DNA from: Haberlea rhodopensis
Lineage: Eukaryota; Streptophyta; Magnoliopsida; Lamiales; Gesneriaceae
DNA length: 64,000 nt
NCBI GenBank assembly: GCA_907163345.1
Contig: CAJQUN010001336.1
Location: 1-64,000 of the forward strand
Reading direction: 5' to 3'
The notes beneath the pieces were generated by a model that was not told the DNA's origin, did no database searches, and saw only the letters and a program-made list of their open reading frames with translations. The position numbers and the translations under genes are program-made. Shown piece by piece: positions 11,554 through 23,642 of this stretch. Position 1 is the stretch's first letter. Each line of letters opens with the position of its first letter.

Positions 11554-12413
11554 AGTGGCATCAGAGTCTGGTTGTTCTTGGAAAGCATTTTAACCGATTT
11601 TTGTAGCGGATTTTTTTTAAAATAATTTTCAAAATTTTCTCATGAGCATGAATTATTTTCATAGCATATTTTTTTTCAAAATTTGGTGTATGAAACTTTT
11701 TAGCATAAAAATCAATTTCATTGCATTCATTTTCCACGAAAATAATTTTAAAATCTAATTTTAAAGGTTTAATTTTCGTTCAATCTGTTATTAACTCGTT
11801 TTTTAGTTTAAAATTTTTATTTTGTGATTTTATCTAACAATTTTCGAAGCATTTTAGTTTTCTGGCAGCTTGCAGCGACTTTGGGAAAATTGGCATAACT
11901 TCTTGCTCGGATGTCCAAATGACGAACCGTTTTTTGCGTTGCAAACTAGACTCATAGAGGATCGCAACGGTATTGGTATTGCAGCCCAAACTTGCTCGAG
12001 GAAAAGCAGTTTATTAGTTCAAGTTGGACTAAGTGTGCTGCCACCGCAGAAAGATGAAATGGACATTGTTGAGTTTTGTCAAGAAATTCAAATTTGTTGC
12101 CAAGTATGCTACATGCATCATCAAAAGAGGTTATTTTTTTAAAAAAAAAATTAATGTGCATTGCATTTTGTTAATTTGTTTTAGCCTACCCCATTTGCCC
12201 CTCACTTGCTCAAATTTTCAAATATTTTAAAATTAAGGGGGAGAGTTTAAACTCAATCCTTGAGGGGGAGTAAATTTTATTTGTCTTCCTTTTTGATTCA
12301 CACAAAAAGGGGGAGAAATATGTTGTTTAAAAAATATTTTTTGTTATGCAACATTGTGCTTTAATGTTTCATATTTTTTATTCAAGTTTTGTGATCATCA
12401 AAAAAGGGGAGAT
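11554..12413 (+). other. Internal region 1 of the three-LTR element (PBS, PPTs, no genes)
   Basis: The 860 bp start with a primer-binding site tggcatcagag (11556-11566), close to the initiator-Met tRNA complement used by plant Copia elements. They end with several polypurine runs (aagggggagag near 12234, gagggggag near 12264, aaagggggag near 12305, aaaaggggag near 12402). No gag, protease, integrase or RT is recognisable. Short open frames near 11870-12142 lack domains. The element must depend on proteins supplied elsewhere. Confidence 0.8.
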
Positions 12414-14100
12414 TGTTGGGTTTTGGAAAACCGAATAATCTTAGTTTTGATGTTAACAAAACTTGTTTTTGTGTAGCTAACATATTTCATCAAGTGTGCA
12501 GTTCATAGATGATATTTTACAGCTTGATGATCTGCTAAGAAATGACATTGAGTTTGGTTGCTGAAATGAGAATTCAGCATCCAGTAGAGCCCGAGTGCTG
12601 CTGACTAAATTGATCATATCTCATAGCTCGCTTATCGGAACGGAACGATTCAGTATGGGTTGGAAAGCTAAGACAAAGATATACAAGTCATCTTTGGAAG
12701 TGAAAGACTGAACCGGACGTTAAGATGGCCAAAAAGCTTCTGCAAGTCATACCATGTGCTGCTGCATCCAGCAAACATACAGCAGGACCATCGCCTTGTA
12801 TTTCGAGTATAACTCTCTCACACGAACTCAAAATCGAGCGATTCTTGATTCCGTGGAAAGCTAAGAGAAAGGGCTACAACTTTTATGAAGATCACTTTGC
12901 CCAGAAATCAACGAATCAAGATATATAACCAAGAGAACAGAACAACATATGTTGGGCAGCAGGGTACCAGCAGACCTCAGACCAACTGGTACCAGCAGAC
13001 CTCAGACCAACTGGATGACCAGTCCAGCTGACCAGACCAACTGGATGACCAGTCCAGCTGACCAGACCAACTGGTGACAAGACCAACTGGATGACCAGTC
13101 CAGCTGACCAGACCAACTGGATGACCAGTCCAGCTGACAAGACCAACTGGATGACAAGACCAGCTGACCAGACCAACTGGATGACCAGTCCAGCTGACCA
13201 GACCAACTGGATGACCAGTCCAGCTGACCAGACCAACTGGATGACCAGACCAGCTGACCAGACCAACTGGCTGACCAGACCAGCAGACTTCCAAAAATAG
13301 CCCAGAAGCAGAATATGACCGTTGCAATGTTTGAAAGCTTACCAAAACTGTCCCAACGGTTATATTCTTGTATCTAACGTATATATCATTACTTGGGGCT
13401 ATATATACATGATTTGGAAGCTCAATAACAGCTGATTGAAGATCAATCCAAGCCTTCCAAAGCAAACCCACTTGGGATTCAATTGATGAACTTCAAAGAC
13501 AAAAGCTGCTAAATAAAGAGCACTCCTCAAACCTTTGGCACCTCTTACCTTGTTGTATCAGATCTGTTAGGAGATCATTTGTGCCTTTGTATTCACTCTA
13601 TTTATTGTATTTGTGAGCTAAAATAGAAGAGTGAATACCATTGTAACGGTTGATGATTTATCACAACCGATGAGAGGTCTTTGTATGTGAGACATTAAAG
13701 AACATACATAGTTGAGTTGCTAGGAGTTCTAGTTGGATGGGGAATTCCCAACTGGATCGGGTTTGTACAACGGGATTGTATAAATCAAAGTCTTCTAGTG
13801 AATCCTTCCATGAGATGGAAGAAGGGGAGACGTAGAAGCGTTGTGCTTCGAACTTCCAGAAACAAATGCTTGTGTTATTTACCTTACTGCTTTTACATAC
13901 TTTCTTGCATATCTTTAAAATGCCTTTCAAATGTGTAATCGGTTTTAGAGCGGGTTATGTCGAGTGTCTTCCGCTCGGTTTTGTAACCGAACTCGATATA
14001 ATCTCTCGGTGCAATTATTTCAAGAACACGAGCTATTGAAGCTCAAATTGGTTGAACTCGGGTGTGGAATGACAACCCACCCCCGAAATCGATCCTAACA
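12414..14100 (+). repeat. LTR 2 (middle) of the three-LTR element
   Basis: It is 1687 bp, with the U3 minisatellite at 12976-13285. It carries several private substitutions, such as gtgtagctaac near 12473 and gagtgctgctg near 12593, that neither outer LTR shares. Confidence 0.9.
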
Positions 14101-14961
14101 AGTGGCATCAGAGTCTGGTTGTTCTTGGAAAGCATTTTAACCGATTTTTGTAGCGGATTTCTTTTAAAATAATTTTCAAAATTTTCTCATGAGCATGAAT
14201 TATTTTCATAGCATATTTTTTTTCAAAATTTGGTGTATGAAACTTTTTAGCATAAAAATCAATTTCATTGCATTCATTTTCCACGAAAATAATTTTAAAA
14301 TCTAATTTTAAAGGTTTAATTTTCGTTCAATCTGTTATTAACTCGTTTTTTAGTTTAAAATTTTTATTTTGTGATTTTATCTAACAATTTTCGAAGCATT
14401 TTAGTTTTCTGGCAGCTTGCAGCGACTTTGGGAAAATTGGCATAACTTCTTGCTCGGATGTCCAAATGACGAACCGTTTTTTTGCGTTGCAAACTAGACT
14501 CATATAGGATCGCAACGGTATTGGTATTGCAGCCCAAACTTGCTCGAGGAAAAGCAGTTTATTAGTTCAAGTTGGACTAAGTGTGCTGCCACCGCAGAAA
14601 GATGAAATGGACATTGTTGAGTTTTGTCAAGAAATTCAAATTTGTTGCCAAGTATGCTACATGCATCATCAAAAGAGGTTATTTTTTTTAAAAAAAAATT
14701 AATGTGCATTGCATTTTGTTAATTTGTTTTAGCCTACCCCATTTGCCCCTCACTTGCTCAAATTTTCAAATATTTTAAAATTAAGGGGGAGAGTTTAAAC
14801 TCAATCCTTGAGGGGGAGTAAATTTTATTTGTCTTCCTTTTTGATTCACACAAAAAGGGGGAGAAATATGTTGTTTAAAAAATATTTTTTGTTATGCAAC
14901 ATTGTGCTTTAATGTTTCATATTTTTTATTCAAGTTTTGTGATCATCAAAAAGGGGGAGAT
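14101..14961 (+). other. Internal region 2 of the three-LTR element
   Basis: This is an 861-bp near copy of 11554-12413, with a primer-binding site at 14103-14113 and the same polypurine runs. It differs by a few single-base changes and homopolymer length changes. It has no coding capacity. Confidence 0.85.
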
Positions 14962-16648
14962 TGTTGGGTTTTGGAAAACCGAATAATCTTAGTTTTGATG
15001 TTAACAAAACTTGTTTTTGTGTTGCTAACATATTTCATCAAGTGTGCAGTTCATAGATGATATTTTACAGCTTGATGATCTGCTAAGAAATGACATTGAG
15101 TTTGGTTGCTGAAATGAGAATTCAGCATCCAGTAGAGCCCGAGCGCTGCTGACTAAATTGATCATATCTCATAGCTCGCTTATCGGAACGGAATGATTCA
15201 GTATGGGTTGGAAAGCTAAGACAAAGATCTACAAGTCATCTTTGGAAGTGAAAGACTGAACCGGATGTTAAGATGGCCAAAAAGCTTCTGCAAGTCATAC
15301 CATGTGCTGCTGCATCCAGCAAACATACAGCAGGACCATCGCCTTGTATTTCGAGTATAACTCTCTCACACGAACTCGAAATCGAGCGATTCTTGATTCC
15401 GTGGAAAGCTAAGAGAAAGGGCTACAACTTTTATGAAGATCACTTTGCCCAGAAATCAACGAATCAAGAGATATAACCAAGAGAACAGAACAACAGATGT
15501 TGGGCAGCAGGGTACCAGCAGACCTCAGACCAACTGGTACCAGCAGACCTCAGACCAACTGGATGACCAGTCCAGCTGACCAGACCAACTGGATGACCAG
15601 TCCAGCTGACCAGACCAACTGGTGACAAGACCAACTGGATGACCAGTCCAGCTGACCAGACCAACTGGATGACCAGTCCAGCTGACAAGACCAACTGGAT
15701 GACAAGACCAGCTGACCAGACCAACTGGATGACCAGTCCAGCTGACCAGACCAACTGGATGACCAGTCCAGCTGACCAGACCAACTGGATGACCAGACCA
15801 GCTGACCAGACCAACTGGCTGACCAGACCAGCAGACTTCCAAAAATAGCCCAGAAGCAGAATATGACCGTTGCAATGTTTGAAAGCTTACCAAAACTGTC
15901 CCAACGGTTATATTCTTGTATCTAACGTATATATCATTACTTGGGGCTATATATACATGATTTGGAAGCTCAATAACAGCTGATTGAAGATCAATCCAAG
16001 CCTTCCAAAGCAAACCCACTTGGGATTCAATTGATGAACTTCAAAGACAAAAGCTGCTAAATAAAGAGCACTCCTCAAACCTTTGGCACCTCTTACCTTG
16101 CTGTATCAGATCTGTTAGGAGATCATTTGTGCCTTTGTATTCACTCTATTCATTGTATTTGTGAGCTAAAATAGAAGAGTGAATACCATTGTAACGGTTT
16201 ATGATTTATCACAACCGATGAGAGGTCTTTGTATGTGAGACATTAAAGAACATACATAGTTGAGTTGCTAGGAGTTCTAGTTGGATGGGGAATTCCCAAC
16301 TGGATCGGGTTTGTACAACGGGATTGTATAAATCAAAGTCTTCTAGTGAATCCTTCCATGAGATGGAAGAAGGGGAGACGTAGAAGCGTTGTGCTTCGAA
16401 CTTCCAGAAACAAATGCTTGTGTTATTTACCTTACTGCTTTTACATACTTTCTTGCATATCTTTAAAATGCCTTTCAAATGTGTAATCGGTTTTAGAGCG
16501 GGTTATGTCGAGTGTCTTCCGCTCGGTTTTGTAACCGAACTCGATATAATTTCTCGGTGCAATTATTTCAAGAACACGAGCTATTGAAGCTCAAATTGGT
16601 TGAACTCGGGTGTGGAATGGCAACCCACCCCCGAAATCGATCCTAACA
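14962..16648 (+). repeat. LTR 3 of the three-LTR element
   Basis: It is 1687 bp, with the U3 minisatellite at 15524-15833. It is followed directly by the second copy of the CTTGT target duplication and then the resumed proviral sequence. Confidence 0.9.
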
Positions 16649-16889
16649 CTTGTTATCTGAATTGAAGAATCGCCTCACCAAATTTTCGCTGATCCTTTAT
16701 CTTCGGGTGTCGAAGTTTTCCTTCATCACCATGTTGCTGCGAAAACTAATGGGGAATTCATATGAAATTTCTCCCTTAGTCTCTGGACAATGATCTTATG
16801 ATCACAAAAGATAAGCCTTTGTTTCTCATTTTCCTATGTAAACCGCTTGAATGTTTGTAGGAAATTGTTTCCTAGTAACATATCAGCTC

Positions 16890-17110
16890 ATGTATCATGG
16901 AAATATATAAGTGGAGTCTTGACTTTGTACCAAGGGGTACCGCCTGCTCCCTGTCTGGACTCCTTCATTAAGAATAAAAATGCTTTTAGAAAAGTTTCAT
17001 CTTGAAATAGCTGGTAGTTTCTCACCAACTTCCTTGGGGAGGATGTCTCGTCTGACAGTGTATATTCCAGCTCCTGAATCGATATAAGCTGCAAAATATT
17101 ATGCTCGATA
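16890..17110 (-). pseudogene. Aspartic protease relic of the pararetrovirus
   Basis: The minus strand encodes a DSGA active-site motif at 17069-17080, preceded by an AYI segment and followed by VRRDILP, typical of retroviral-type aspartic proteases. Frames are broken nearby. It lies between the capsid-like region and the RT, as expected, with the Copia insertion starting about 240 bases further on. Confidence 0.5.
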
Positions 17111-17591
17111 TTTCTCGTATAGCATCCGGATAGAGATGTATATTGAGAATGGACTGGTAATCAATGAATTATGTATCTTTTGCCGTCCACCGTGAATTTC
17201 TTTCCATCCTGTAATCTTTCCTAAGGTTTGTGTTCCTCGAGAAACTCAATCCCAAGAATAAGTTGTTCTAGGATTCTTCATGTTGTCCCATCAATTGTTA
17301 TATCAATTTCACAAATTTTCAGGTTTCCTTGATATTTGCCAACTGTAGGTTGTTGTAAATAATATAAGACATCATAATGAAAGATATTATCATTTTGAGT
17401 AATATCAAAGATTATTTCAACTTCTCGCCAGGCTTCTGGGCACTTCAATACTCATGTTGTTTTGAATACATCAGGGATTTTCTGAAACCTGCTCGAGACA
17501 ACTCTCTGTTTTTCCCCGGGATAGTTGGTGATAAACTTATCATGCTGGTAAGATATCCTTCTGGGCTCGATCATAATGCTCGTGCTTCTAT

Positions 17592-17864
17592 TCAAAACAG
17601 GCTGCTCCTGATTTTTATGTCGATCTCTCCTATTGTTAGAGTATCAATAATATCCGGCAACACTGCTTTTGCAAAATCTTCGAAGTTTCTGGGAACTTCG
17701 ATAAATTCTTTTCTCAAGAATACTTCTGAATGATGAGTATTCGAGAGTGTGTATGATACCTTGTAGATGATCGAGTATGGCATATTCCATTCTTTCATCA
17801 AATCATTTATTTTAAAATCTTGAGTAAGAATTGTTGAAATCTCAATCTCCAAAATTGTATGCAA
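17592..17864 (-). pseudogene. Unassigned proviral frame between zinc knuckle and protease
   Basis: A 90-codon open frame contains segments such as EWNMPYSIIYK and NFEDFAKAVLPDIID. It looks like real protein in composition and orientation and is part of the proviral polyprotein region. I cannot assign a function; a movement-protein-like or capsid-tail identity is possible. Confidence 0.35.
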
Positions 17865-18369
17865 TTCTTGGATAGATGTTTAAAACCATCTTTCATGCAT
17901 ATAGATTTCATGCAACATCTCCCAAACAAGAATCTTTGATGTTCGGGATACTTTTGTCAAAGATTGTCATATAGAGTTGCGAATCAATTCCTTCCTTGAA
18001 AGTTGCTTTGATGATGACTCTAATGACTCTGATATGAATCCATTAGCAACTTCTCTTTTGACATTGTTCTTAATCTCATGTATTTCTTTGTAGGGGATTA
18101 ACTGCATCTCAATTTGATTTCCCGTGAATTCCATCGGGATTGCAAATTCTCATGTTGTTATCTTATGGATAATCTGACGCTTCCTGCTTCGAAAACCAAT
18201 CATAACCATGGTTCTTTCCATTGCTCCAATTGTAAATCCATCATACATCTGAGGCCTTGGTTACTCTTTCATGATTCTCGTGAGAGTTTTATGAGAAACC
18301 GTTGTGTGAGAAAAGAATCTTAGTTGAAGGAATTCTCATTCACTCTGATTCTGAACTGGATCCACTTCC

Positions 18370-18620
18370 ATCTTCAGGATATATCTCTTCTTCATAGATA
18401 CTTTCATCTGAGGCAATATCCTAAAATTGATATACATGCACCAAATCTTGGAAATAAGCAGCATCTTCGAACTCCTTGGTATGCTCGAATTGTCTCATTC
18501 CTCGTTTTCGGTTCTCTGGACAATCTATGGAGATATGTCATCTTGCTCCGCGCATCCAGCAGTTACAATCTTTAAAACTTTCATTCGCTCTAGTATGAGT
18601 TCGTATGCAAGTTCTTTTTG
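18370..18620 (-). pseudogene. Zinc-knuckle and acidic tail of the capsid-like region
   Basis: The minus strand encodes a degenerate CxCW...HIS.DCP zinc knuckle around 18520-18580 (an in-frame stop replaces one position). It is followed by FEDAAYFQDLVHVY and a Ser/Glu-rich acidic stretch ending near 18370. Zinc knuckles of this kind occur at the C-terminal end of caulimovirid coat proteins. Confidence 0.5.
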
Positions 18621-19284
18621 TTGGTGCTCTGTTACTACTTGCTTGATTAGAACCTGTTGACGTAGTTCTAGTCCTGGTTGGTCCTGATCTTTGTCCTGAT
18701 CCGTAACTTTGGGATTTCAACTTTGACCGTACTTTCTCGGTCTCTATGAAGACCTAACTCTTCTCGACCTACTTCCTCGGGCAGATGGATGATTAATGTG
18801 TTTCTTCATCTTAAGCCTTTGGGGGTAGCTTCCAACGACAGTAGGGATGTCGTTTAGACACAAAAGAGAAGATCTGTTTTGTTTAATCCTCTTAATCTCT
18901 TGTAATTATTTTGGAGTGCTGCTTGATGGCACCACTCTGCAAGTTTAACTTTGAGAAATCACATTCTCCTGGCCACCGTCTCTGTTTCGTTCGGTATATA
19001 CTCCCGAATAAGCATTTCTCTCTATGGGCTTGAAATTTTGGCAAAGAATAGCTCAGATGCATCTTTGTCATCAATCTTTGTCTTCCATTTATACTCTGTG
19101 AAGAGTTTGATATATTCATCTACATGGCAGATGTCATGTAGTTCAAGGCTGTAAAGAGCTTGTTTGTACTTTTTAGCCTTTTCTTGCTCCATTCCTTCAA
19201 AGTATCCAATTCCTATAAAAAAGGACTTTGACTATTTTTGTCATCCTGTCAACAATTGTCTTTAGTGACTCTCCAGCTAAAACT

Positions 19285-19782
19285 TCATCTTTGATGCTTT
19301 GGAAAGTGAGTTCCTTCCAAGCTCATATTAAGAAGTAATATGAACCCTTCTTTGTTGAGTTCAAGCGTCACTGCTGCAATTCTCATGGCAGACGCCCACT
19401 CATCGATCAGTACCTCTCGATTTTTAAAACCCAAGATAGCCATATTGAGCATAAGATCATATGGATGTATCGTATCTAGCTGAGATTTCCCATATGACGC
19501 TTGATGTATATCTGGTCTACGAGAACGGTTCCTTGTTCCAAATGTGGGATCTAAACCTCTGGTGGTGAAGTCTCCACTATGGGGCATGTTTTGATCTCCT
19601 GTTGGTGGATTATGTGACCTGAAACTTTCATTTTCAGGTGATCTCTGTGGTGGAGGATTTTGAGTATTTCTGGATATCAGTTCTCTTGATCCATCCGCCT
19701 GGTTCATCTTTAGGTTTAAGATATTAAGGCCTGCAAATGACTCTGCAAGATCATGTAGATCCTCTAGATTAATTTTTTCCAT
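19285..19782 (-). pseudogene. Capsid-like open frame of the pararetrovirus
   Basis: A 165-codon frame starts with MEKINLEDLHDLAESF, then a proline/asparagine-rich linker, then a helical-looking part with IHPYDLMLNMAILGF and a LNKEGFILLLNMSLEG segment. It is the longest surviving frame in the provirus. Position ahead of the zinc-knuckle relic suggests the capsid precursor. The frame is lost at 19285. Confidence 0.45.
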
Positions 19783-20169
19783 TACTTTCTGGAAAGTACT
19801 GGCTCTCCTCGGATGACGACGATCATCTTTTCAGTGTCTGTTGTCGGTCGTTGGACCTCCTCGGCTTTTCCTTTTTGATGTAAAAGATGTTTTGTTCCAT
19901 AGGATGGTGGTAACCACCATCCTTTTCGTCTTCCTGAAGGACTTGGTCGTAATTCCAACTCCTTGACTCGGGTTTGACATCTCGAATGTTGTCCAGAATT
20001 TCCTGCTGATGTTTAATCATGATCTCCATCTGAGTTTAGATCTGATGGATCTGTGTAGGGACGTGTTATTGTAAGTATCAATAACGTTGCACTGTCTTCT
20101 GAACTTCTCTAAGATCTTTGGAGATCTTTGAGCTATCGGCTCGATTTCATGAAAGGTTGATACTCCAAC

Positions 20170-20481
20170 CTATTCTTCTGGTTCGGATCCTGTTGGGTTG
20201 TTCGGATCCTGAATCATGTAGGCATGCTCTGGATGGTCTTCCTCCCCAGCTTCTGTTAACTCGAACTGTAGTTTGAGGTTCATCCTGTAAAGGTTCCTCA
20301 CTATCTTCTCCAGTTGTTGATATTGGTTTATGCTAGCTTGGCTAGCACCGACTCCTCGTAACATTTTCCAATTCTGGTTGAAGCGTTGAGCTTCGGCCAT
20401 ATTTTCCTGATTAGTCCTCGCAATTTTTGGAAGTACCACATACATGTATGAATAACACCTCGAACATTCACTCGGATCCAC
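20170..20481 (-). pseudogene. N-terminal open frame of the pararetrovirus
   Basis: A 103-codon frame starts at 20481, about 85 bases after the primer-binding site. It has a glutamine- and asparagine-rich helical composition (QRFNQNWKMLRG, NQYQQLEKIVRNLYR) and an acidic end. It may be the first proviral ORF. No domain is recognised. Confidence 0.35.
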
Positions 20482-20564
20482 GCTTTCTTGTATTGTCTCC
20501 TCTATTTAGGATAGATATTACTAATATTCAAAATATTATTGTAATAGTTCCAGAATAAACATTG

Positions 20565-20576
20565 GCTCTAATACCA
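20565..20576 (-). other. tRNA-Met primer-binding site of the pararetrovirus
   Basis: The minus strand reads TGGTATTAGAGC, one mismatch from TGGTATCAGAGC, the sequence complementary to the initiator-Met tRNA 3' end used by Caulimoviridae and many plant LTR elements. Its place just upstream of the first proviral frame supports the reading. Confidence 0.65.
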
Positions 20577-22948
20577 ATTTTTGAGGACCAAAATTGGGTC
20601 ATTAGAAAATGTCAAAAGTCTTGGGTATTTGTGCAAAAGTGATTAATATCCAGGGGATAGTATGCAATTGACCCCTTTTATCTTTTAAGGGTATAAAAGT
20701 AAATTTGCATGGGGTAGGGAATTGAAACTAATTTTTAAAGGAATTTAGAGAGTTAGAACATAGTTTCTTCGACACTCCTCATGTCGTTAAGAAAAATTAG
20801 ATTTAAGGATTTTATATGAATTTACTCTATTAGTAATTTATTTTCATTTTTCATTCTCTAATATCCAACTAAGACAACTGAGCTGATGTCCGTCTTCTAG
20901 CAAAATTTTCAGCTAAGACAACTCGCAATTTTCTAACAACTATAGTCTTTGACAATGGCTTCTCATCTCATTGGTCCTTTTTATTATTATTATTGTTAGC
21001 TTCCTTATACCAACTATTTCTAGAATAAAAATTAAAGTATTTATCAAAAGATTAATACAACTTATGCGTGAAAGATTAACAAAAAAAATTGAGTTTACAT
21101 TGTGTAAAGACATCATTATTCAACTTCAAAAATCAACCACTCACGTTTTAAAAAGATAATTACTATATGTGTGATTTGATTAACTATTTTGGACAACGAA
21201 CTTGATGTAAGATGTAAGTGTCAAAAGAGAGTTTTAGGTCGTAGACATGATGTCATATGATTGCTTGTGTGAGGTATCATGTTGTTACGGGAAAATAATT
21301 TTACTGACCAGATTTAAGCTCAATTTATGAATCAAATCTAAAATGATTGATTTATTAGTTTATATATATTATTTAAAATATGTTGTATTTCATATTGAGT
21401 TGATGTATAAGCGATATCTAAACCAAGTGCATATAAGTATCTCTCGTGGTTATGCCTGCATTTTTAGCAAAAGAGATCCCATAATTGAATAACATTTTTG
21501 ATGGAAAATAAAAATTTGTGACTGATATAGATTAAAAACAAAAGTTTGAAACTATTTTTTATTACAAAAATTTCAAAAAAAATTCATTGGACCGTATTTG
21601 AATAGTAGTAAAAGTTTGAGATTATAATATTATAATGACTCATATTCTATTGGATATTTTTTTTTAATTTAGCCCTATAAATGCTTTGGTTTTTGTACAA
21701 GAGGTTTTAACTTGCTATATTCGTATTTCAGAACCCTATATCGTGTTGAACATGCCGGTCTCGGGTCAATCCAGACTACAACCATATACTATATGGTTTG
21801 ACGCTTCAGCTTTTTAATATATTTGAGTTTCCAGTTAGATTAAAAAAAGTTGCTTGAATATACTTAGGCTTTGGAGTTTAAATAATAACATGTTGACATG
21901 AAGATTCTTTTTGTTTTTATATGTGTAATGAGAAGAGGGATATTTTTCTAAAGAGAATGACAAGACTCGAACATGATGATTGCCAATGATGGTAAGCCTC
22001 AGGAGTCATGTTGACATGAAGATTCTTAAGTACTAAAGTAGATTGATCAAAATTTAAATTCCGTCCACTATTTAGTGAGCATATTTTAGTAATTACAATG
22101 AACAATAAAATTAATCCATCATTTTAAAATCATACCAAACAACGTATAACTTATCATACTATATTAGTTTTCATCATTTCATAAATTTACTCACTATCAT
22201 ACATCATATTTCTACCTTCAAACGGTAGCTAAGAGTTCCAAATCATAAGTTTGTGGACTTTATATGAGCAATATTTTTTTTTTTGAAACTTATATGACTA
22301 TAATTTTATGAATAAACATTAAATAGCTAAGCTAGCTTGAGCAGAGCTCAAAACCCGAATAAGTTTGTGAGCCGAAGTATAGTTTGCATATGCAGTCTGA
22401 TTGGACTAAACTTGGGCCGAAATAGGTTGAGCTTGGATCGGCCTATTTCCGACTTAAATAGCTCAATTTATAAGCCTAAAATTACCTCCATTGGCATATA
22501 TGAAAGCTGTAAATTTTTGTATGGGTCATATCCTGGCATACACCGATATATATAAATATGTATCTATATGTATGTAGATATGTATCTATATGTATCTATA
22601 TATCTGTATGAATGTTGTTGTATGACAAGACTCGGTCTATATAATAATTTTCATATGAAAGCGAGTAGTAATGTTCAAATATCATTAATGGCTTTCTAGG
22701 AAAGAGAGGTGATATGTAGGTAAGAACCGAGTCTTCCAACATTTATAAATTTCTGTCTTTTTGTTTTTTATATATTTACGCTGCACTTTATTTCACTTCT
22801 CTACTCATCAGCTTGATATTCCTTTTTACATTGCAACACGATTTCAAGGTGAAACATGCAATCTTGCCCTTGCCGCATTACTACCTTTCTTTTCTTAAAA
22901 AAGCTATGAATTATTTATCAGCTAACATATACAGGAGTGTACCTGTTT
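20577..22948. other. Unassigned AT-rich intergenic DNA
   Basis: The first 200-300 bases may be proviral leader, since they adjoin the primer-binding site. Beyond that I see no gene or element boundary. A short degenerate microsatellite of 'tatctatatgta' units lies at about 22545-22612. Confidence 0.4.
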
Positions 22949-23030
22949 AGGGGTGGGCATCGGATCGGGTATCCAAAAAAAAATCGGTAGTATTTTTTAT
23001 TACTCAAACCCGAAAAATTACATTATCGAT

Positions 23031-23642
23031 TGTTGGGTGTATGAATAATTTTCTGGATATGTATTTTTGGGTTAATAGCAAGCAAAATAACACAACAATT
23101 TTTAAGGATGAATGTCGAGGTAAGAGTTCAACTCTTAGTCTCTAAAATAATATTGTCATACTATGGTGCTCACAATTTCGATGCCAATTTTTTTACCAAG
23201 ATATAACAACTATGATTTGCGATAGTAGCTACAAATTACAAATCTTTAAACCACAAAAGTTTAAAAGCGCTCGAGTTTGAACAAGGGATAAAGATGAACA
23301 AAATACAAAGAAATTTTGCACTTTAATCTTGGTTTGATCTTGAAAATGTATGTTTAATTCAAAAAAGGATTATTCTATTTATGGTTATCCATTGGATGTC
23401 ACCGAAAGATCTTTTGGAAGCATATTATCATGAGAAACCGCAGCCAAATGCCAAAGGGTGCAAAAACTCACCAGAAAACGTTCGCAGGCATGTTCACGCC
23501 GCTTGAGAAGCATGAACGCCCCCCAAGTGGCGTGTTAGCGCCTGCGTGGGGCCAACATTTTTCCTTTTTTCCTATTTTCATTCTTTCGATTTTTTGAGTT
23601 TTCTATGCTTAATTTCAATTTATTAAGCATATTTTTCCAACA
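23031..23642 (-). repeat. LTR (3' in element orientation) of the minus-strand Copia
   Basis: It is 612 bp with TG...CA ends. It shares several blocks with 26896-27157. It includes a GC-richer stretch at about 23440-23560 that is missing from the other copy. Confidence 0.65.

Larger units (their letters stand above)
9867..16648 (+). mobile_element. Tandem three-LTR non-autonomous Copia-type element (family A), TSD CTTGT
   Basis: Five parts run head to tail: LTR 9867-11553, internal 11554-12413, LTR 12414-14100, internal 14101-14961, LTR 14962-16648. Each LTR is 1687 bp with TGTTGGG...CCTAACA ends. The whole unit is flanked by the 5-bp duplication CTTGT (9862-9866 and 16649-16653), so it behaves as one insertion into the provirus. 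The internal parts hold a primer-binding site, polypurine tracts and no gag or pol. By eye the LTRs differ at roughly a dozen sites in total, under 1 percent, so the element is young. The three-LTR form could come from unequal recombination between LTRs or from integration of a tandem product. Repeated polypurine tracts plus a U3 repeat array suggest the Sirevirus lineage of Copia. Confidence 0.9.
16649..20576 (-). mobile_element. Endogenous pararetrovirus, 5' half (capsid-like region, protease, PBS)
   Basis: This is the upstream part of the provirus whose 3' half is 6443-9866. From right to left on the minus strand it has a primer-binding site (20576-20565), an N-terminal open frame (20481-20170), a capsid-like frame (19782-19285), a zinc-knuckle relic (about 18600), a Ser/Glu-rich acidic tail (about 18380), an unassigned conserved-looking frame (17864-17592) and an aspartic protease relic (about 17100-16890). 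Many stops and frameshifts interrupt it. Its order, with RT and RNase H following in 9866-8400, fits a caulimovirid polyprotein. Confidence 0.6.

Noticed and set aside
11870..12142. Short open frames in family A internal regions
   Set aside because: The frame is closed in the second internal copy by small changes, and there is no gag, zinc knuckle or other domain.
10369..15848. Long open frames on both strands in the 30-bp minisatellites, giving repeated 10-residue peptides
   Set aside because: The repeat length is a multiple of three, so frames stay open by composition. The peptides appear on both strands and have no start context or homology.
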